DNA of 45,890 nt from Fundicoccus ignavus (lineage in GTDB: Bacteria; Bacillota; Bacilli; Lactobacillales; Aerococcaceae), in contig NZ_WJQT01000020.1 of the NCBI RefSeq assembly GCF_009659375.1, forward strand, positions 1-45,890, written 5' to 3'. Below, piece by piece: positions 33,275-41,281 of this stretch. The notes under the pieces were generated by a model. The model searched no databases, had not been told where the DNA came from, and worked only from the letters and a program-made list of their open reading frames with translations. The position numbers and the translations under genes are program-made. How positions within the stretch are numbered: the stretch's first letter is position 1; every line of letters starts with the position of its first letter.

Positions 33275-34732
33275 ATGAATTATATATCATTTGACTCATT
33301 TAAGTTGAGTCCAGAAATCAGTCAAGCTTTGACGAGTTTACGTTATTTTAAACCAACTAAGGTTCAGGAAGAAGTTATACCATTAGCTTTAGAAAATCAG
33401 GATATTATCGTAGAATCACAAACAGGTAGTGGTAAGACGATTGCTTTTGGTGTGCCATTATGCGAAGCGGTTCAATGGGAAGAAAATAAGCCGCAAGCTT
33501 TAATTCTTGTACCTACACGCGAATTAGCCTTGCAAATCAAAACTGAAATTATGAATGTCGGTAGATTAAAAAGAATAAAAGTAACGGCTGTTTTTGGAAA
33601 GTCTTCTTTTAAAACTCAAAAATCTGAATTGAAACAGAAAAGTCATATTGTAGTCGGAACGCCTGGTCGTATTCTAGATCATTTAAAAGAGGGAACGCTT
33701 GATGTTAGTAAAGTTTCTAGCTTAATTTTAGATGAAGCGGATGAGATGTTAAATATGGGATTTATCGAGCAAGTTGAAGCGATAATTGACGAATTACCTA
33801 AAAATCGTCAGACGATGCTATTCTCAGCTACAATGCCTTCTGAAGTAGAACGTTTAGCAACCTTTTATATGAAGTCAGACCGTCACTCTGTTAGAATTGC
33901 TCAAACTGCTGCCAACACTCCTAAAATCATGCATTCACATTTAAATGTACGCGATGCAAATAAAGAACAATTATTATTAGATTTATTAACCGTCGAAAAT
34001 CCTGATGCGTGTATCATTTTCTGTAATACTAAAGATGAAGTGAACAAGATCGACGAGTACTTAGCAAAAGCCGGTCTACCAATAGATAAATTACATGGTG
34101 GCATGAATCAAGATGACCGTTTGGCTGTGTTGTCAGATTTCCGTTCGGGCAAAATTCGTTATTTGGTTGCGACTGATGTTGCAGCTCGCGGGATCGATAT
34201 TGACAATGTGACACATGTGATTAACTATGATGTGCCTTATGAAAAAGAAAACTTTACGCATCGTATTGGCCGTACTGGTAGAGCTGGTAAAACGGGTTTT
34301 GCTCTAACTTTAATTAGCGAAAACGATCAAAGACGTTGGAGTGAAGTTCAAGAATATGCTTTTAGTGGAGAAAAAGATACGAATGAAATTTATTCACCAA
34401 ATGAACGTTCAGTAAAACGCGCAAAAGAAGCTTTTGATAAGAAAAATCAAACGCGCATTGTTCGTAAGAACACTCGTGCTAAAGAATTAGATAAAGATAT
34501 TACCAAAATATACTTTAATGGCGGCAAGAAGAAAAAATTAAGAGCTGTTGATTTTGTTGGAACACTTACTAATATCCCTAATATTAATGCAGAAGACATT
34601 GGAATCATCACAATCCAAGAAAATGTAACTTATGTTGAAGTATTAAATGGTAAAGGAGCCTATATTATCCAACAAATGCAAAACAGAACGATAAAAGGTA
34701 AAGCTTTAAAAGTCCATAAAGCCAGAAAATAG
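33275..34732 (+). CDS. dbpA: DEAD-box RNA helicase with DbpA RNA-binding domain
   Basis: A 485-residue ATP-dependent RNA helicase. The core has SQTGSGKT (motif I), PTRELALQ (Ia), TPGR (Ib), LDEADEML (II, DEAD), SATMP (III), IFCNTKDEV (IV), ATDVAARGID (V) and HRIGRTGRAGK (VI). The C-terminal approximately 75 residues (TKIYFNGGKKKKLRAVDFVG to GKALKVHKARK) match the DbpA/YxiN RNA-binding domain, which directs the enzyme to 23S rRNA helix 92. It therefore likely acts in large-subunit assembly. The ATG is preceded by AAAGTAGG. It is a single gene. Confidence 0.93.
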   Translation: MNYISFDSFKLSPEISQALTSLRYFKPTKVQEEVIPLALENQDIIVESQTGSGKTIAFGVPLCEAVQWEENKPQALILVPTRELALQIKTEIMNVGRLKRIKVTAVFGKSSFKTQKSELKQKSHIVVGTPGRILDHLKEGTLDVSKVSSLILDEADEMLNMGFIEQVEAIIDELPKNRQTMLFSATMPSEVERLATFYMKSDRHSVRIAQTAANTPKIMHSHLNVRDANKEQLLLDLLTVENPDACIIFCNTKDEVNKIDEYLAKAGLPIDKLHGGMNQDDRLAVLSDFRSGKIRYLVATDVAARGIDIDNVTHVINYDVPYEKENFTHRIGRTGRAGKTGFALTLISENDQRRWSEVQEYAFSGEKDTNEIYSPNERSVKRAKEAFDKKNQTRIVRKNTRAKELDKDITKIYFNGGKKKKLRAVDFVGTLTNIPNINAEDIGIITIQENVTYVEVLNGKGAYIIQQMQNRTIKGKALKVHKARK

Positions 34733-34743
34733 TAAATAAACAG

Positions 34744-34789
34744 ACTCCTTATGACGTATCATTAGCTCTGCGTTTTAAGGAGTATTTTG
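34744..34789 (+). terminator. terminator after dbpA
   Basis: ACTCCTTA (34744-34751) pairs with TAAGGAGT (34776-34783), followed by a short T run. Confidence 0.65.
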
Positions 34790-34874
34790 GCATAGGGTAA
34801 TTGATGACAGATGTAAATAGAACTAATTTTGTTTATCAGTTATAGTTAAGTTAATTACTATTTTGGAGGTAATT

Positions 34875-35957
34875 ATGAGAACATTTATCTTACTGGGTTT
34901 ACTTTTGATTCTATTTCTACTGCTTATATTCGTGCTAATACGCAAAATACGTCCTTGGTGGAAAAAACTATTGAGTCTCGTAATTCTTTTGATAGGAATA
35001 TTCTTTACCGGTTTTATGTATGTATTCCCAGTTTATACAGCTGTTGAATCGACAGGTAATTATTCAGTGATTACGGATAGTGTTTATGTTGTGAATGAAA
35101 CGCAAATAACCGCTTTAACAACTTCAGGTAACGAACGCGAAATCCCTGTAAAATTATGGTTTCCAGAAGCTAATACATCAGCCAAAATACCGCTTATAAT
35201 TTTCTCTCATGGGTCATTTGGTATCGCAGATTCGAATGAATCTCTATTTCTAGAACTAGCGTCACACGGCTATGCGGTTGCTAGTTTGGACCACCCGTAT
35301 CATTCTTTTGTGACCACCTTATCGGATGGAACTTCAGTTCAGGTCGACATGGCTTTCATGCAGTCAGTATTGGGTGCACAAGGATCGGATGATTTAGAAA
35401 CTTCGCTAGAATTATTCATTGAATGGCAAGCAATAAGAGTGGAAGATCTCAACGCATTTGTGGACCATTTATTGGCAGATAATATTGAAGGTTTAAACGT
35501 AGATAATATTGATACTGAGCAGTTAATTCTAGCTGGTCATTCGCTGGGTGGGTCAGCAGTTTTAGATTTGGGACGAATGAGATCAGATGATTTTGTTGCG
35601 GTGATTGCTTTAGAAGCACCATTCTTCGGAGATATAGTCGGAATAGAAGACGAGGAATTTGTTTTCGAAAACGAGGAATATCCTTTACCTATTTTGCACA
35701 TTTATTCGGATGCTTTATGGGGTAAATTAGATGCGATTACTACTTATGAAATGAACTCTCGACATTTAGACAATTCTGCTAAATTTGTGAATGTTCATAT
35801 TGAAGGAAGTGGTCATATTGGTTTAACTGATTTATCACTCGTTTCACCAATTTTAACGAATTTGTTAGATGGAGGCCTTAATACAAAAGATCCCACTCAA
35901 AAATTAAAGGAAATTAATGTATATACCTTAGGATTCTTAAACGATGTGTTAAACTAA
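34875..35957 (+). CDS. membrane-anchored alpha/beta hydrolase (PAF-acetylhydrolase-like)
   Basis: A 360-residue protein with two N-terminal membrane segments (about residues 3-22 and 32-50) and an extracellular alpha/beta-hydrolase domain. IIFSHGSFG gives the oxyanion region, LAGHSLGGSAVLDL the nucleophile Ser, and GSGHIGLTD the likely catalytic His. Similarity in layout is to bacterial platelet-activating factor acetylhydrolase or dienelactone hydrolase proteins. The ATG at 34875 is preferred, with GGAGG seven bases upstream, to a TTG at 34863. It stands alone; the substrate is not known. Confidence 0.82.
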   Translation: MRTFILLGLLLILFLLLIFVLIRKIRPWWKKLLSLVILLIGIFFTGFMYVFPVYTAVESTGNYSVITDSVYVVNETQITALTTSGNEREIPVKLWFPEANTSAKIPLIIFSHGSFGIADSNESLFLELASHGYAVASLDHPYHSFVTTLSDGTSVQVDMAFMQSVLGAQGSDDLETSLELFIEWQAIRVEDLNAFVDHLLADNIEGLNVDNIDTEQLILAGHSLGGSAVLDLGRMRSDDFVAVIALEAPFFGDIVGIEDEEFVFENEEYPLPILHIYSDALWGKLDAITTYEMNSRHLDNSAKFVNVHIEGSGHIGLTDLSLVSPILTNLLDGGLNTKDPTQKLKEINVYTLGFLNDVLN

Positions 35958-36010
35958 ATCAAAAGATTTCGTAAGTTAAACATTACCATAAGAAAAATAG
36001 GAGGGATTAA

Positions 36011-37126
36011 ATGCAAATCGCTTTAACGCAAAAATTAGCGACCGGAAGTGGCAAAACATTGTCGCCTGCTCAAGAAAATGTTCATCCATTATTCGACTGG
36101 ACTGCTAATTGGGTGAAAGTATGGGCCAACAGTCGTACGGAGGATATGTTGATTGTATTGAATAATTCAACACGCTTTGTTGTGGCGATATATCCGATAA
36201 AAAAGAAAGAATTGAAGCAGATGGACAGCATTATAAAAGATGCGATTGCAAACACATTATTACGTATTAATGTAAATCCAGAATTGGTAACTGCTTATAT
36301 GGAACAAATCGATTCCTTTACTTATGTAAAAAATTCTAATCGTAAAATTAGTGGTTACTTGACACAGGCAGCTAATGAAGTAGTTTATGAAGTTTATGAT
36401 GTATTTGATGGAATTAAGGCAAGTGGTCATGTGATTGATGATACAGTTGGTTACCGTTTCAACTATTTAGTCGTCAATGGACCTGGCGGATCAAGTAATC
36501 CTGTTTGTCCTTATGAAACATTTCTAGCGGCCTTATCAAGTCATTATGGAATTCAAGCTTACAACTATCAAGCTTTAGAGCTATTGGTCACATTAGATTT
36601 AGGCATTTACCAGGCTGTTAGACGATTAATAGTGCCAGCACAATACACGTTTGCTCAATTACATGATGTATTACAATCTGCTTTTAGTTGGAAAAATTCA
36701 CACCTACATGACTTTTCGTTTTATTTAAAAAAATCAGCTAAAAATAAATATAAACGACCTGATTTATCCTTAGTTATGCCTGCCATTTATGAAGGTTATG
36801 GAGAGGTAATCGATAAGCAGCAGGTTTCAGATTATCTGTCTAAATACAAACAAGTTTATTACACGTATGATTTTGGTGACAATTGGCAACACGAAATTAA
36901 GCTAGTCAGAACAATTGAAAATTATCACCAAGAATCACCTTACCTATTAGAAGCCATTGGGCAAACACCGCCTGAAGATGTAGGAGGAGTTCCAGGTTTT
37001 ATTGAATTTTCTCAAATACTTGCAGATTCAAATCATCCTGAATATCAATCTACAGAAAAATGGGCTGGCTATTGGCGTCCAGTATTAAATGACTGGGAAA
37101 AAAGACCGCGCATGATTAGACTGTAA
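36011..37126 (+). CDS. DUF6933-like / plasmid pRiA4b ORF-3-like protein
   Basis: A 371-residue two-part protein. Residues 1-160 resemble DUF6933 (start MQIALTQKLA, then VKVWANSRTEDMLIVLNNSTRFVVAIY). Residues about 190-371 match the pRiA4b ORF-3 family, with FAQLHDVLQSAFSW, YTYDFGDNWQHEI and PPEDVGGVPGFIEF. The latter family is common on plasmids and insertion elements, but no transposase is adjacent. AGGAGGG precedes the ATG. It is closed by a strong terminator. The biochemical function is unknown. The fusion of both domains in one chain is a known combination in Firmicutes as far as I can recall. Confidence 0.78.
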   Translation: MQIALTQKLATGSGKTLSPAQENVHPLFDWTANWVKVWANSRTEDMLIVLNNSTRFVVAIYPIKKKELKQMDSIIKDAIANTLLRINVNPELVTAYMEQIDSFTYVKNSNRKISGYLTQAANEVVYEVYDVFDGIKASGHVIDDTVGYRFNYLVVNGPGGSSNPVCPYETFLAALSSHYGIQAYNYQALELLVTLDLGIYQAVRRLIVPAQYTFAQLHDVLQSAFSWKNSHLHDFSFYLKKSAKNKYKRPDLSLVMPAIYEGYGEVIDKQQVSDYLSKYKQVYYTYDFGDNWQHEIKLVRTIENYHQESPYLLEAIGQTPPEDVGGVPGFIEFSQILADSNHPEYQSTEKWAGYWRPVLNDWEKRPRMIRL

Positions 37127-37150
37127 TGAACGAATGATACTAAACTTGTA

Positions 37151-37187
37151 TAACCCTCCTTGCAAAAATAGCAAGGAGGGTTATTGT
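37151..37187 (+). terminator. terminator after the pRiA4b-like gene
   Basis: TAACCCTCCTTGC (37151-37163) pairs perfectly with GCAAGGAGGGTTA (37171-37183), followed by TTGTTTT. Confidence 0.9.
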
Positions 37188-37192
37188 TTTAT

Positions 37193-37236
37193 ACTGTAAG
37201 AAATTATAGGTTTTATGCTGATTTACTCTAGGGATT
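37193..37236 (+). repeat. dispersed intergenic repeat, copy E (head only)
   Basis: TATAGGTTTTATGCTGATTTAC matches the head of the other copies (TATAAGTTTTATGTTGATTTAC) with few changes, and again begins about 10 bases after a terminator. Identity is lost after about 40 bases. Confidence 0.55.
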
Positions 37237-37500
37237 TTAACGATAATCTAGGGTCTTCTACTTTTTATCGTGTTCGAAATCTCCAAACTGGAACACGACT
37301 CGCTGTCTATCATGCTCCAGTTTTGGAAACTGAGACGTGATTCCGAGCTTTTTCATAATATAATGAATTATAAATTTAACGATAGTTTAATAGCGAAGAG
37401 CAAGCGGTATGTCAATTGGTGTGCCCGACAGACAAGATTTCAAAGGTTTGCGGTGCTTATATAATCATCGTGAATGACACCGCAAAAGTAAGTGACCTCA
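37237..37500. other. hairpin-rich noncoding stretch
   Basis: Several strong pairings occur: GTGTTC/GAACAC (37270-37296), TCCAAACTGGA (37282-37292) against TCCAGTTTTGGA (37316-37327, one base bulged), and TTTGCGGTG (37447-37455) against CACCGCAAA (37478-37486). I see no gene. It may be a different repeat or RNA-like element inserted after the copy E head, or remnants of one. Confidence 0.45.
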
Positions 37501-37604
37501 GCAATTAAATGATTAAATATTTATACTTAAATGATCGACAAATATTTTGAGATAAATTTACTAAATATAATGTCAATCTAGAGGAACCTTTGGTAAACTT
37601 GTGT

Positions 37605-37618
37605 TGGTTGCGTTTTCA
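37605..37618. promoter_or_regulatory. cre-like operator upstream of the GH127 pseudogene
   Basis: TGGTTGCGTTTTCA agrees with the CcpA cre consensus TGWNANCGNTNWCA at 12 of 14 positions. It lies about 90 bases before the start of the glycoside hydrolase pseudogene, as expected for catabolite-repressed sugar genes. The same 14 bases recur at 40594. Confidence 0.5.
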
Positions 37619-37705
37619 AATTTGGGTTGTGAACTTTACGGTTGATAGTTTCGCAATGCAGTCTATCACAATAATCAATCAACTAATTACTAAGAGGTTT
37701 AGGTC

Positions 37706-38546
37706 ATGAAGCACCTAACTATGAATGATATCACCATTACAAGTAAATTTTGACAGAATTATCGACACTTAATTTCAGATACAGTTTTACCTTATCAATG
37801 GTCAGTTATGAATGATGAAGCAGATGTTAAATTGGCAGGAGCAATGGGAACATTGGCACATTCTAAAAACAGTCATGTTATCGAAAATTTGAAAATTGCA
37901 GCAGGTTTAAGTGAAGGGAACTTTTCAGGTTATCCTTTCCAAGACACTGATGCTTATAAATGGTTAGAAGCTGCAGCATATACTTTAAATTATCAAGATA
38001 ACGATGAATTACGTTTGATTACAGATGAACTGATCAATTTAATTTCAGAGGCTCAAGAAGACGACGGATATTTGGTTTCTTATTTCCAAATTGAAGCACC
38101 TGAAAGAAGATTTATGAGACTGCAACAATCTCATGAACATTATACGATGGGGCACTATATCGAAGCAGGCGTTGCCTATTATCAAGTAACCGGTAACCAG
38201 AAGGCGTTAGATATCGCGATTAGAATGGCTGACTGTATAGCGAATAATTTTGGCGAAGCAGAAGGAAAGATTGATGGCTATGATGGTAATCCTGAGATTG
38301 AAATTGCATTAGCGCGATTATGAAGTAACACAAAAAGAAAGTTATAAAGAATTGCTAGAGTATTTTGTCTATAGAAGAGGGCATCTCCCTACGTTCTTCG
38401 ATGACCAAATTCAAGCGGATGGTTTTGAACGAGACATGATAAATGGGATGAACACATTTCCGGCTTCATATTTCCAAGCTGACGTGCCTTTGTTGGAACG
38501 TGAAACATTAGAGGGTCATGCGGTTCGAGTCGTCTATAGTCATTGA
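37706..38546 (+). pseudogene. GH127 (beta-L-arabinofuranosidase-like) pseudogene, 3' truncated
   Basis: The reading from ATG 37706 begins MKHLTMNDITITSKF, then TGA (37751-37753) takes the place of a Trp codon in a KFWQNY context. The frame continues through 38320, including QQSHEHYTMGHYIEAGVAYY, typical of the DUF1680/GH127 family. A frameshift near 38316 moves the coding to another frame (YEVTQKESYKELLEY ... FFDDQIQADGFERD ... EGHAVRVVYS) up to 38546, where the family sequence stops after about 280 of some 650 residues. A gpsA-like fragment follows at once, so a deletion removed the remainder. A cre-like site upstream fits a former sugar-regulated gene. Confidence 0.85.
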
Positions 38547-39198
38547 ACAAGCTTTACCAGAAGAGTTACGCGACCGTATTCCAGTCGTAAAAATTGGCGG
38601 ACCTATTATTGCGAAAGAATTAGCACATAGTATGTATACTGAAGCTGTATTTGCTTCGAAAAATGATCGAGCTACCAAGATTGCCAAGAAGGCCTTTGAC
38701 TCACCGACATTTAAAGGTAATATTACTTCTGATATTGATGGTGTTGATTTATGTGCCGCTTTCAAGAATTCTTATGCGATCGGCATGGGCATTATGAGCG
38801 GTGTTGAAGTGGATACGAACAATTCTAAAGCTGCTCTAATGGCTCGTGGAACGGTTGAAATGTCTGTTATTGTTGAAGCTTATGGTGGCTGTTTACGAAC
38901 CGCATCAGGTATTGCCGGAATTGGTGATTATTATGTGACCTCGCAAGGTGGTCGCAATGGAATTTTCGGTAAATATATTGGTGAAGGTTTATCACATGAA
39001 GAAGCCTTTGAAAAGATGGGCACACGAACCATTGAAGGCTTAGCTGCTACGAGAAACGGTTATCGTTTATTAGAAAAATTGGAACATGATGGTCGTATTG
39101 AAATTGCGAAGGATGTGCCATTTTTCAATGAAATTTATCAGATTTTGTTTGAAGGAAAGAATGCTAAAGAAGCTATGCGAAACTATTGGAGCCAATAA
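38518..39198 (+). pseudogene. 5'-truncated gpsA-like glycerol-3-phosphate dehydrogenase
   Basis: Coding similarity to NAD(P)-dependent glycerol-3-phosphate dehydrogenase begins at about 38540 (IEQALPEELRDRIPVVKIGG) and runs to the stop at 39198. The catalytic-lysine segment AAFKNSYAIGMGIMSG and the RNGIFGKYIGEG region are intact. The N-terminal Rossmann nucleotide-binding domain, about 100 residues, is absent, so the protein cannot bind NAD(P) normally. The overlapping ORF start at 38518 lies in GH127 sequence. No ribosome binding site fits. It is the downstream partner in a deletion fusion with the GH127 pseudogene. Confidence 0.8.
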
Positions 39199-39210
39199 TT
39201 ATCAGCTTAT

Positions 39211-39246
39211 AACCTTATTCTCATCAGTGTGAGTAAGGTTTTTTTG
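39211..39246 (+). terminator. terminator after the gpsA-like fragment
   Basis: AACCTTATTCTCA (39211-39223) pairs with TGTGAGTAAGGTT (39228-39240), with G-U pairing, and is followed by seven T. Confidence 0.88.
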
Positions 39247-39510
39247 TAGTATAAGGTTTTATAAGTTTTATGTTGATTTATCAAGCTCTGTACTTCGCTC
39301 AGCTTATTGTTTATCCAAGGCGGTGGTCGCTTTCAAAGCCTCACTGATGTTCGTACTTTTCCAGCTCAATCGGCTAGGCTCTGATTAATTCGCTATGCTC
39401 AAAGTCAGAGCAAGCTACGCCGATTGCCCTTTATACCGCTTTAGAAAACAAGTCGCTGAGCTATACTTAGTACTTCAATAAAAGTAACACTGAGTTATCA
39501 TGTTAAGACT
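39247..39510 (+). repeat. dispersed palindromic intergenic repeat, copy F (best preserved)
   Basis: This copy shows the full structure. Nested inverted arms are GCTCAGC (39297-39303) with GCTGAGC (39455-39461), GTTTATCCAAGGCGG (39309-39323) with CCGCTTTAGAAAAC (39436-39449), CAATCGGC (39367-39374) with GCCGATTG (39419-39426) and GCTCTGA (39378-39384) with TCAGAGC (39405-39411). The head TATAAGTTTTATGTTGATTTA starts about 14 bases past a terminator T run. No ORF in it has a ribosome binding site. It could be a MITE-like element or a structured RNA. Confidence 0.85.
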
Positions 39511-39640
39511 GCTAAGCAGAATTTAAGTCATCGGACTCATCCGAGGTTTTCTGACCCATAAAAGGTTTACAAGTAATTTCTCAGTATAGTACAATAAACA
39601 ACATCAAACTTACAAAATATTAAACAAAACGAGGAAACAC

Positions 39641-40366
39641 ATGCGAGTTGATCAAGTACTAGCCGAGCACGCATTCGGCTCTAAAAAAACGATAAAACGT
39701 CTTTTTCAAAGACGGGTAGTTGAAGTAGATGGCAAAGTTATATCTGAAGGTAGCTTTAATGTAGAACGTCAGTTGCATCGATTGACTGTCGAAGGAAAAA
39801 CAGTCTCGATTCCAAAACATTACTATTTTTTATTCAATAAACCAGCCGGTGTAGTAACGGCTAGAAAAGATAACAAATGCCAAACCATTTTAGATTTATT
39901 GTCAAGTAAAGATAAACATGATGGTTTATATCCAGTTGGTAGATTGGACCGTGATACTGAGGGGTTGTTGCTTGTAACGGATAATGGTCAGTTGGGGTAT
40001 CAATTATTGATTCCCAACAAAAAGGTTAGTAAAACATACCAGGCAATCGTAAACGAACGAGTGACAAAAGAAGATGTTATGGCTTTTTCAAAAGGAATTG
40101 AGTTTATCGGTGGCGAGGTTTGCCTTCCGGCTGAATTGAAAATTATTTCAACTTCAGAAAAAAGTAGTCTTGTTGAATTGACAATTCATGAAGGTAAGTT
40201 TCATCAAGTAAAGAAAATGTTTTTAGCTAGAGGTAAAAAAGTAACGTATTTAAAACGTGTTGCGATGGGACCACTTGAACTGGATGCAATACTTAAACCA
40301 GGTGATTATCGAGAATTGACATTGACGGAATTACAACAATTAAAGCCTTATTTCCGTGAAAAATAA
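39641..40366 (+). CDS. rsuA: RsuA-family pseudouridine synthase
   Basis: A 241-residue 16S rRNA pseudouridine synthase. Residues 1-55 form an S4 RNA-binding domain (MRVDQVLAEHAFGSKKTIKRLF). The catalytic motif VGRLDRDTEGLLLVTDNG contains the nucleophile Asp, and FHQVKKMF is the conserved C-terminal segment of the RsuA group, which modifies position 516 of 16S rRNA. Length is standard. ACGAGGAAAC precedes the ATG. It is a single gene. Assignment to RsuA rather than RluE or RluF rests on short length and context, so the exact target is somewhat open. Confidence 0.9.
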   Translation: MRVDQVLAEHAFGSKKTIKRLFQRRVVEVDGKVISEGSFNVERQLHRLTVEGKTVSIPKHYYFLFNKPAGVVTARKDNKCQTILDLLSSKDKHDGLYPVGRLDRDTEGLLLVTDNGQLGYQLLIPNKKVSKTYQAIVNERVTKEDVMAFSKGIEFIGGEVCLPAELKIISTSEKSSLVELTIHEGKFHQVKKMFLARGKKVTYLKRVAMGPLELDAILKPGDYRELTLTELQQLKPYFREK

Positions 40367-40378
40367 GGTTTAATTATA

Positions 40379-40540
40379 GAATAAAGTATTACAATTTTTA
40401 TGTAGATTTACCATGTTTTGTATCTCACTTAGCTTTCCAACAAAAGTATCACTGTATAATCAAATTAAAGGTTCTTAAAGCACTTAAAAGCCCCAAACTC
40501 ATTCAGTTTTTTCTGATTAGATTGAATCAAATCTTTTTAT
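40379..40540 (+). repeat. dispersed intergenic repeat, copy G (internally deleted)
   Basis: The head ACAATTTTTATGTAGATTTACCA is joined at about 40425 to a tail, CAACAAAAGTATCACTG and later ACTCATTCAG-TTTTTTCTG, which matches the tail of copy F (CAATAAAAGTAACACTGAG; GACTCATCCGAGGTTTTCTG). About 170 bases of the palindrome core are absent. This is the only copy not next to an obvious terminator; it starts 13 bases after the rsuA stop. Confidence 0.6.
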
Positions 40541-40548
40541 AACTAACC

Positions 40549-40578
40549 TTGATAATTAAGCGATTTATCTTTTATAAT
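40549..40578 (+). promoter_or_regulatory. promoter of the universal stress protein gene
   Basis: TTGATA (40549-40554), 18-base spacer and TATAAT (40573-40578). Transcription would start near 40585, just upstream of a cre-like site. Confidence 0.65.
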
Positions 40579-40593
40579 AAGGATAAGAAATGA

Positions 40594-40607
40594 TGGTTGC
40601 GTTTTCA
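40594..40607. promoter_or_regulatory. cre-like operator downstream of the usp promoter
   Basis: TGGTTGCGTTTTCA, 12 of 14 cre positions, placed about 10 bases after the predicted transcription start, where CcpA acts as a roadblock. The same sequence is found before the GH127 pseudogene at 37605. Confidence 0.5.
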
Positions 40608-40629
40608 AAAAAGGAAGGGTGTTTTAGAT

Positions 40630-41028
40630 ATGTCTACAGTTTACAGAAATATCTTATTACCGGTTGATGGGTCACAACAGTCAATTGACGCCTTTAAAAG
40701 CGGGATACTCTTAGCAAAGAAGTTAGAAAGCAATGTCTATTTGGTTTTAGTTCTTGATGAAAACTCTGATGAAATCGTGGTGAACAAAAGAGAGGCTTTT
40801 CTGGGGTCTTTAGCAGATTTTGCAAGTAAAGAAGGCGTTAAACTGCACAAAGAAATAATATACGGTGAGCCACGTAGTCAGATAGCCCATGACTTAATTG
40901 ATCGCTGGTCGATTAACTTGATTGTCATGGGTGCAACTGGTAAAGGAAGAATTGCTAAAATGACAATTGGTTCGGTTACAGAATATGTCCTTCGTAATGC
41001 GAAATGTGCTGTCCTAATCAGTCGTTAA
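40630..41028 (+). CDS. universal stress protein UspA family
   Basis: A 132-residue single-domain Usp. The ATP-binding motif G-2x-G-9x-G(S) is present as GATGKGRIAKMTIGSV, and LLPVDGSQQS is the usual start. Such proteins bind ATP and help cells endure stress or starvation. The ATG at 40630 is preferred; an earlier ATG in the same frame lies on the cre-like element and has no ribosome binding site. A GGAAGGG sits 11 bases upstream of 40630. Promoter and cre-like site suggest control by carbon status. Confidence 0.9.
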   Translation: MSTVYRNILLPVDGSQQSIDAFKSGILLAKKLESNVYLVLVLDENSDEIVVNKREAFLGSLADFASKEGVKLHKEIIYGEPRSQIAHDLIDRWSINLIVMGATGKGRIAKMTIGSVTEYVLRNAKCAVLISR

Positions 41029-41117
41029 TTTAGTCTCTTTTATTAATAATCCCACCTAGAGATTACAGAAATAAAAATACAAATTAAATTTGTTAAAAAA
41101 AAGATTAATAAATTTGC

Positions 41118-41146
41118 TTGCAATTTTAAGTAAATAAACGTAGAAT
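41118..41146 (+). promoter_or_regulatory. promoter of the codBA leader
   Basis: TTGCAA (41118-41123), 17-base spacer and TAGAAT (41141-41146). Transcription would start near 41153, immediately before the leader hairpin. Confidence 0.6.
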
Positions 41147-41152
41147 ACTTTT

Positions 41153-41278
41153 TGACCAATCTTTAAACTCATCCGAGAGATGAGAAAGATAGTAGACAAA
41201 TTTTAGCTGAATTAAGGATCACTATGCCTTCTTTTCACCTGTCGCTATCCAATGACAGGTCAGAAAGGAAGGTTTTTT
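41153..41278 (+). promoter_or_regulatory. PyrR-like attenuator of codBA
   Basis: Three mutually exclusive structures are visible. (1) An anti-antiterminator hairpin, ATCTTT-CTCATC/GATGAG-AAAGAT (41159-41190), has loop CGAGA, which is close to the PyrR binding loop (UCC-NGNGA-GG) but one base short. (2) An antiterminator pairs GATAG..GAC (41188-41197) with GTC.CTATC (41241-41249). (3) A terminator pairs 41227-41243 with 41254-41272 and ends in six T. The terminator 3' arm carries the codB ribosome binding site AAGGAAGG. PyrR bound with UMP would favour termination. The pairing is seen; PyrR as the ligand protein is inferred. Confidence 0.65.
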
Positions 41279-41281
41279 GTT

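Noticed and set aside
37270..37464. 64-codon open frame after the pRiA4b-like gene
   Set aside because: It covers a hairpin-rich stretch, has no ribosome binding site and no similarity that I recognise.
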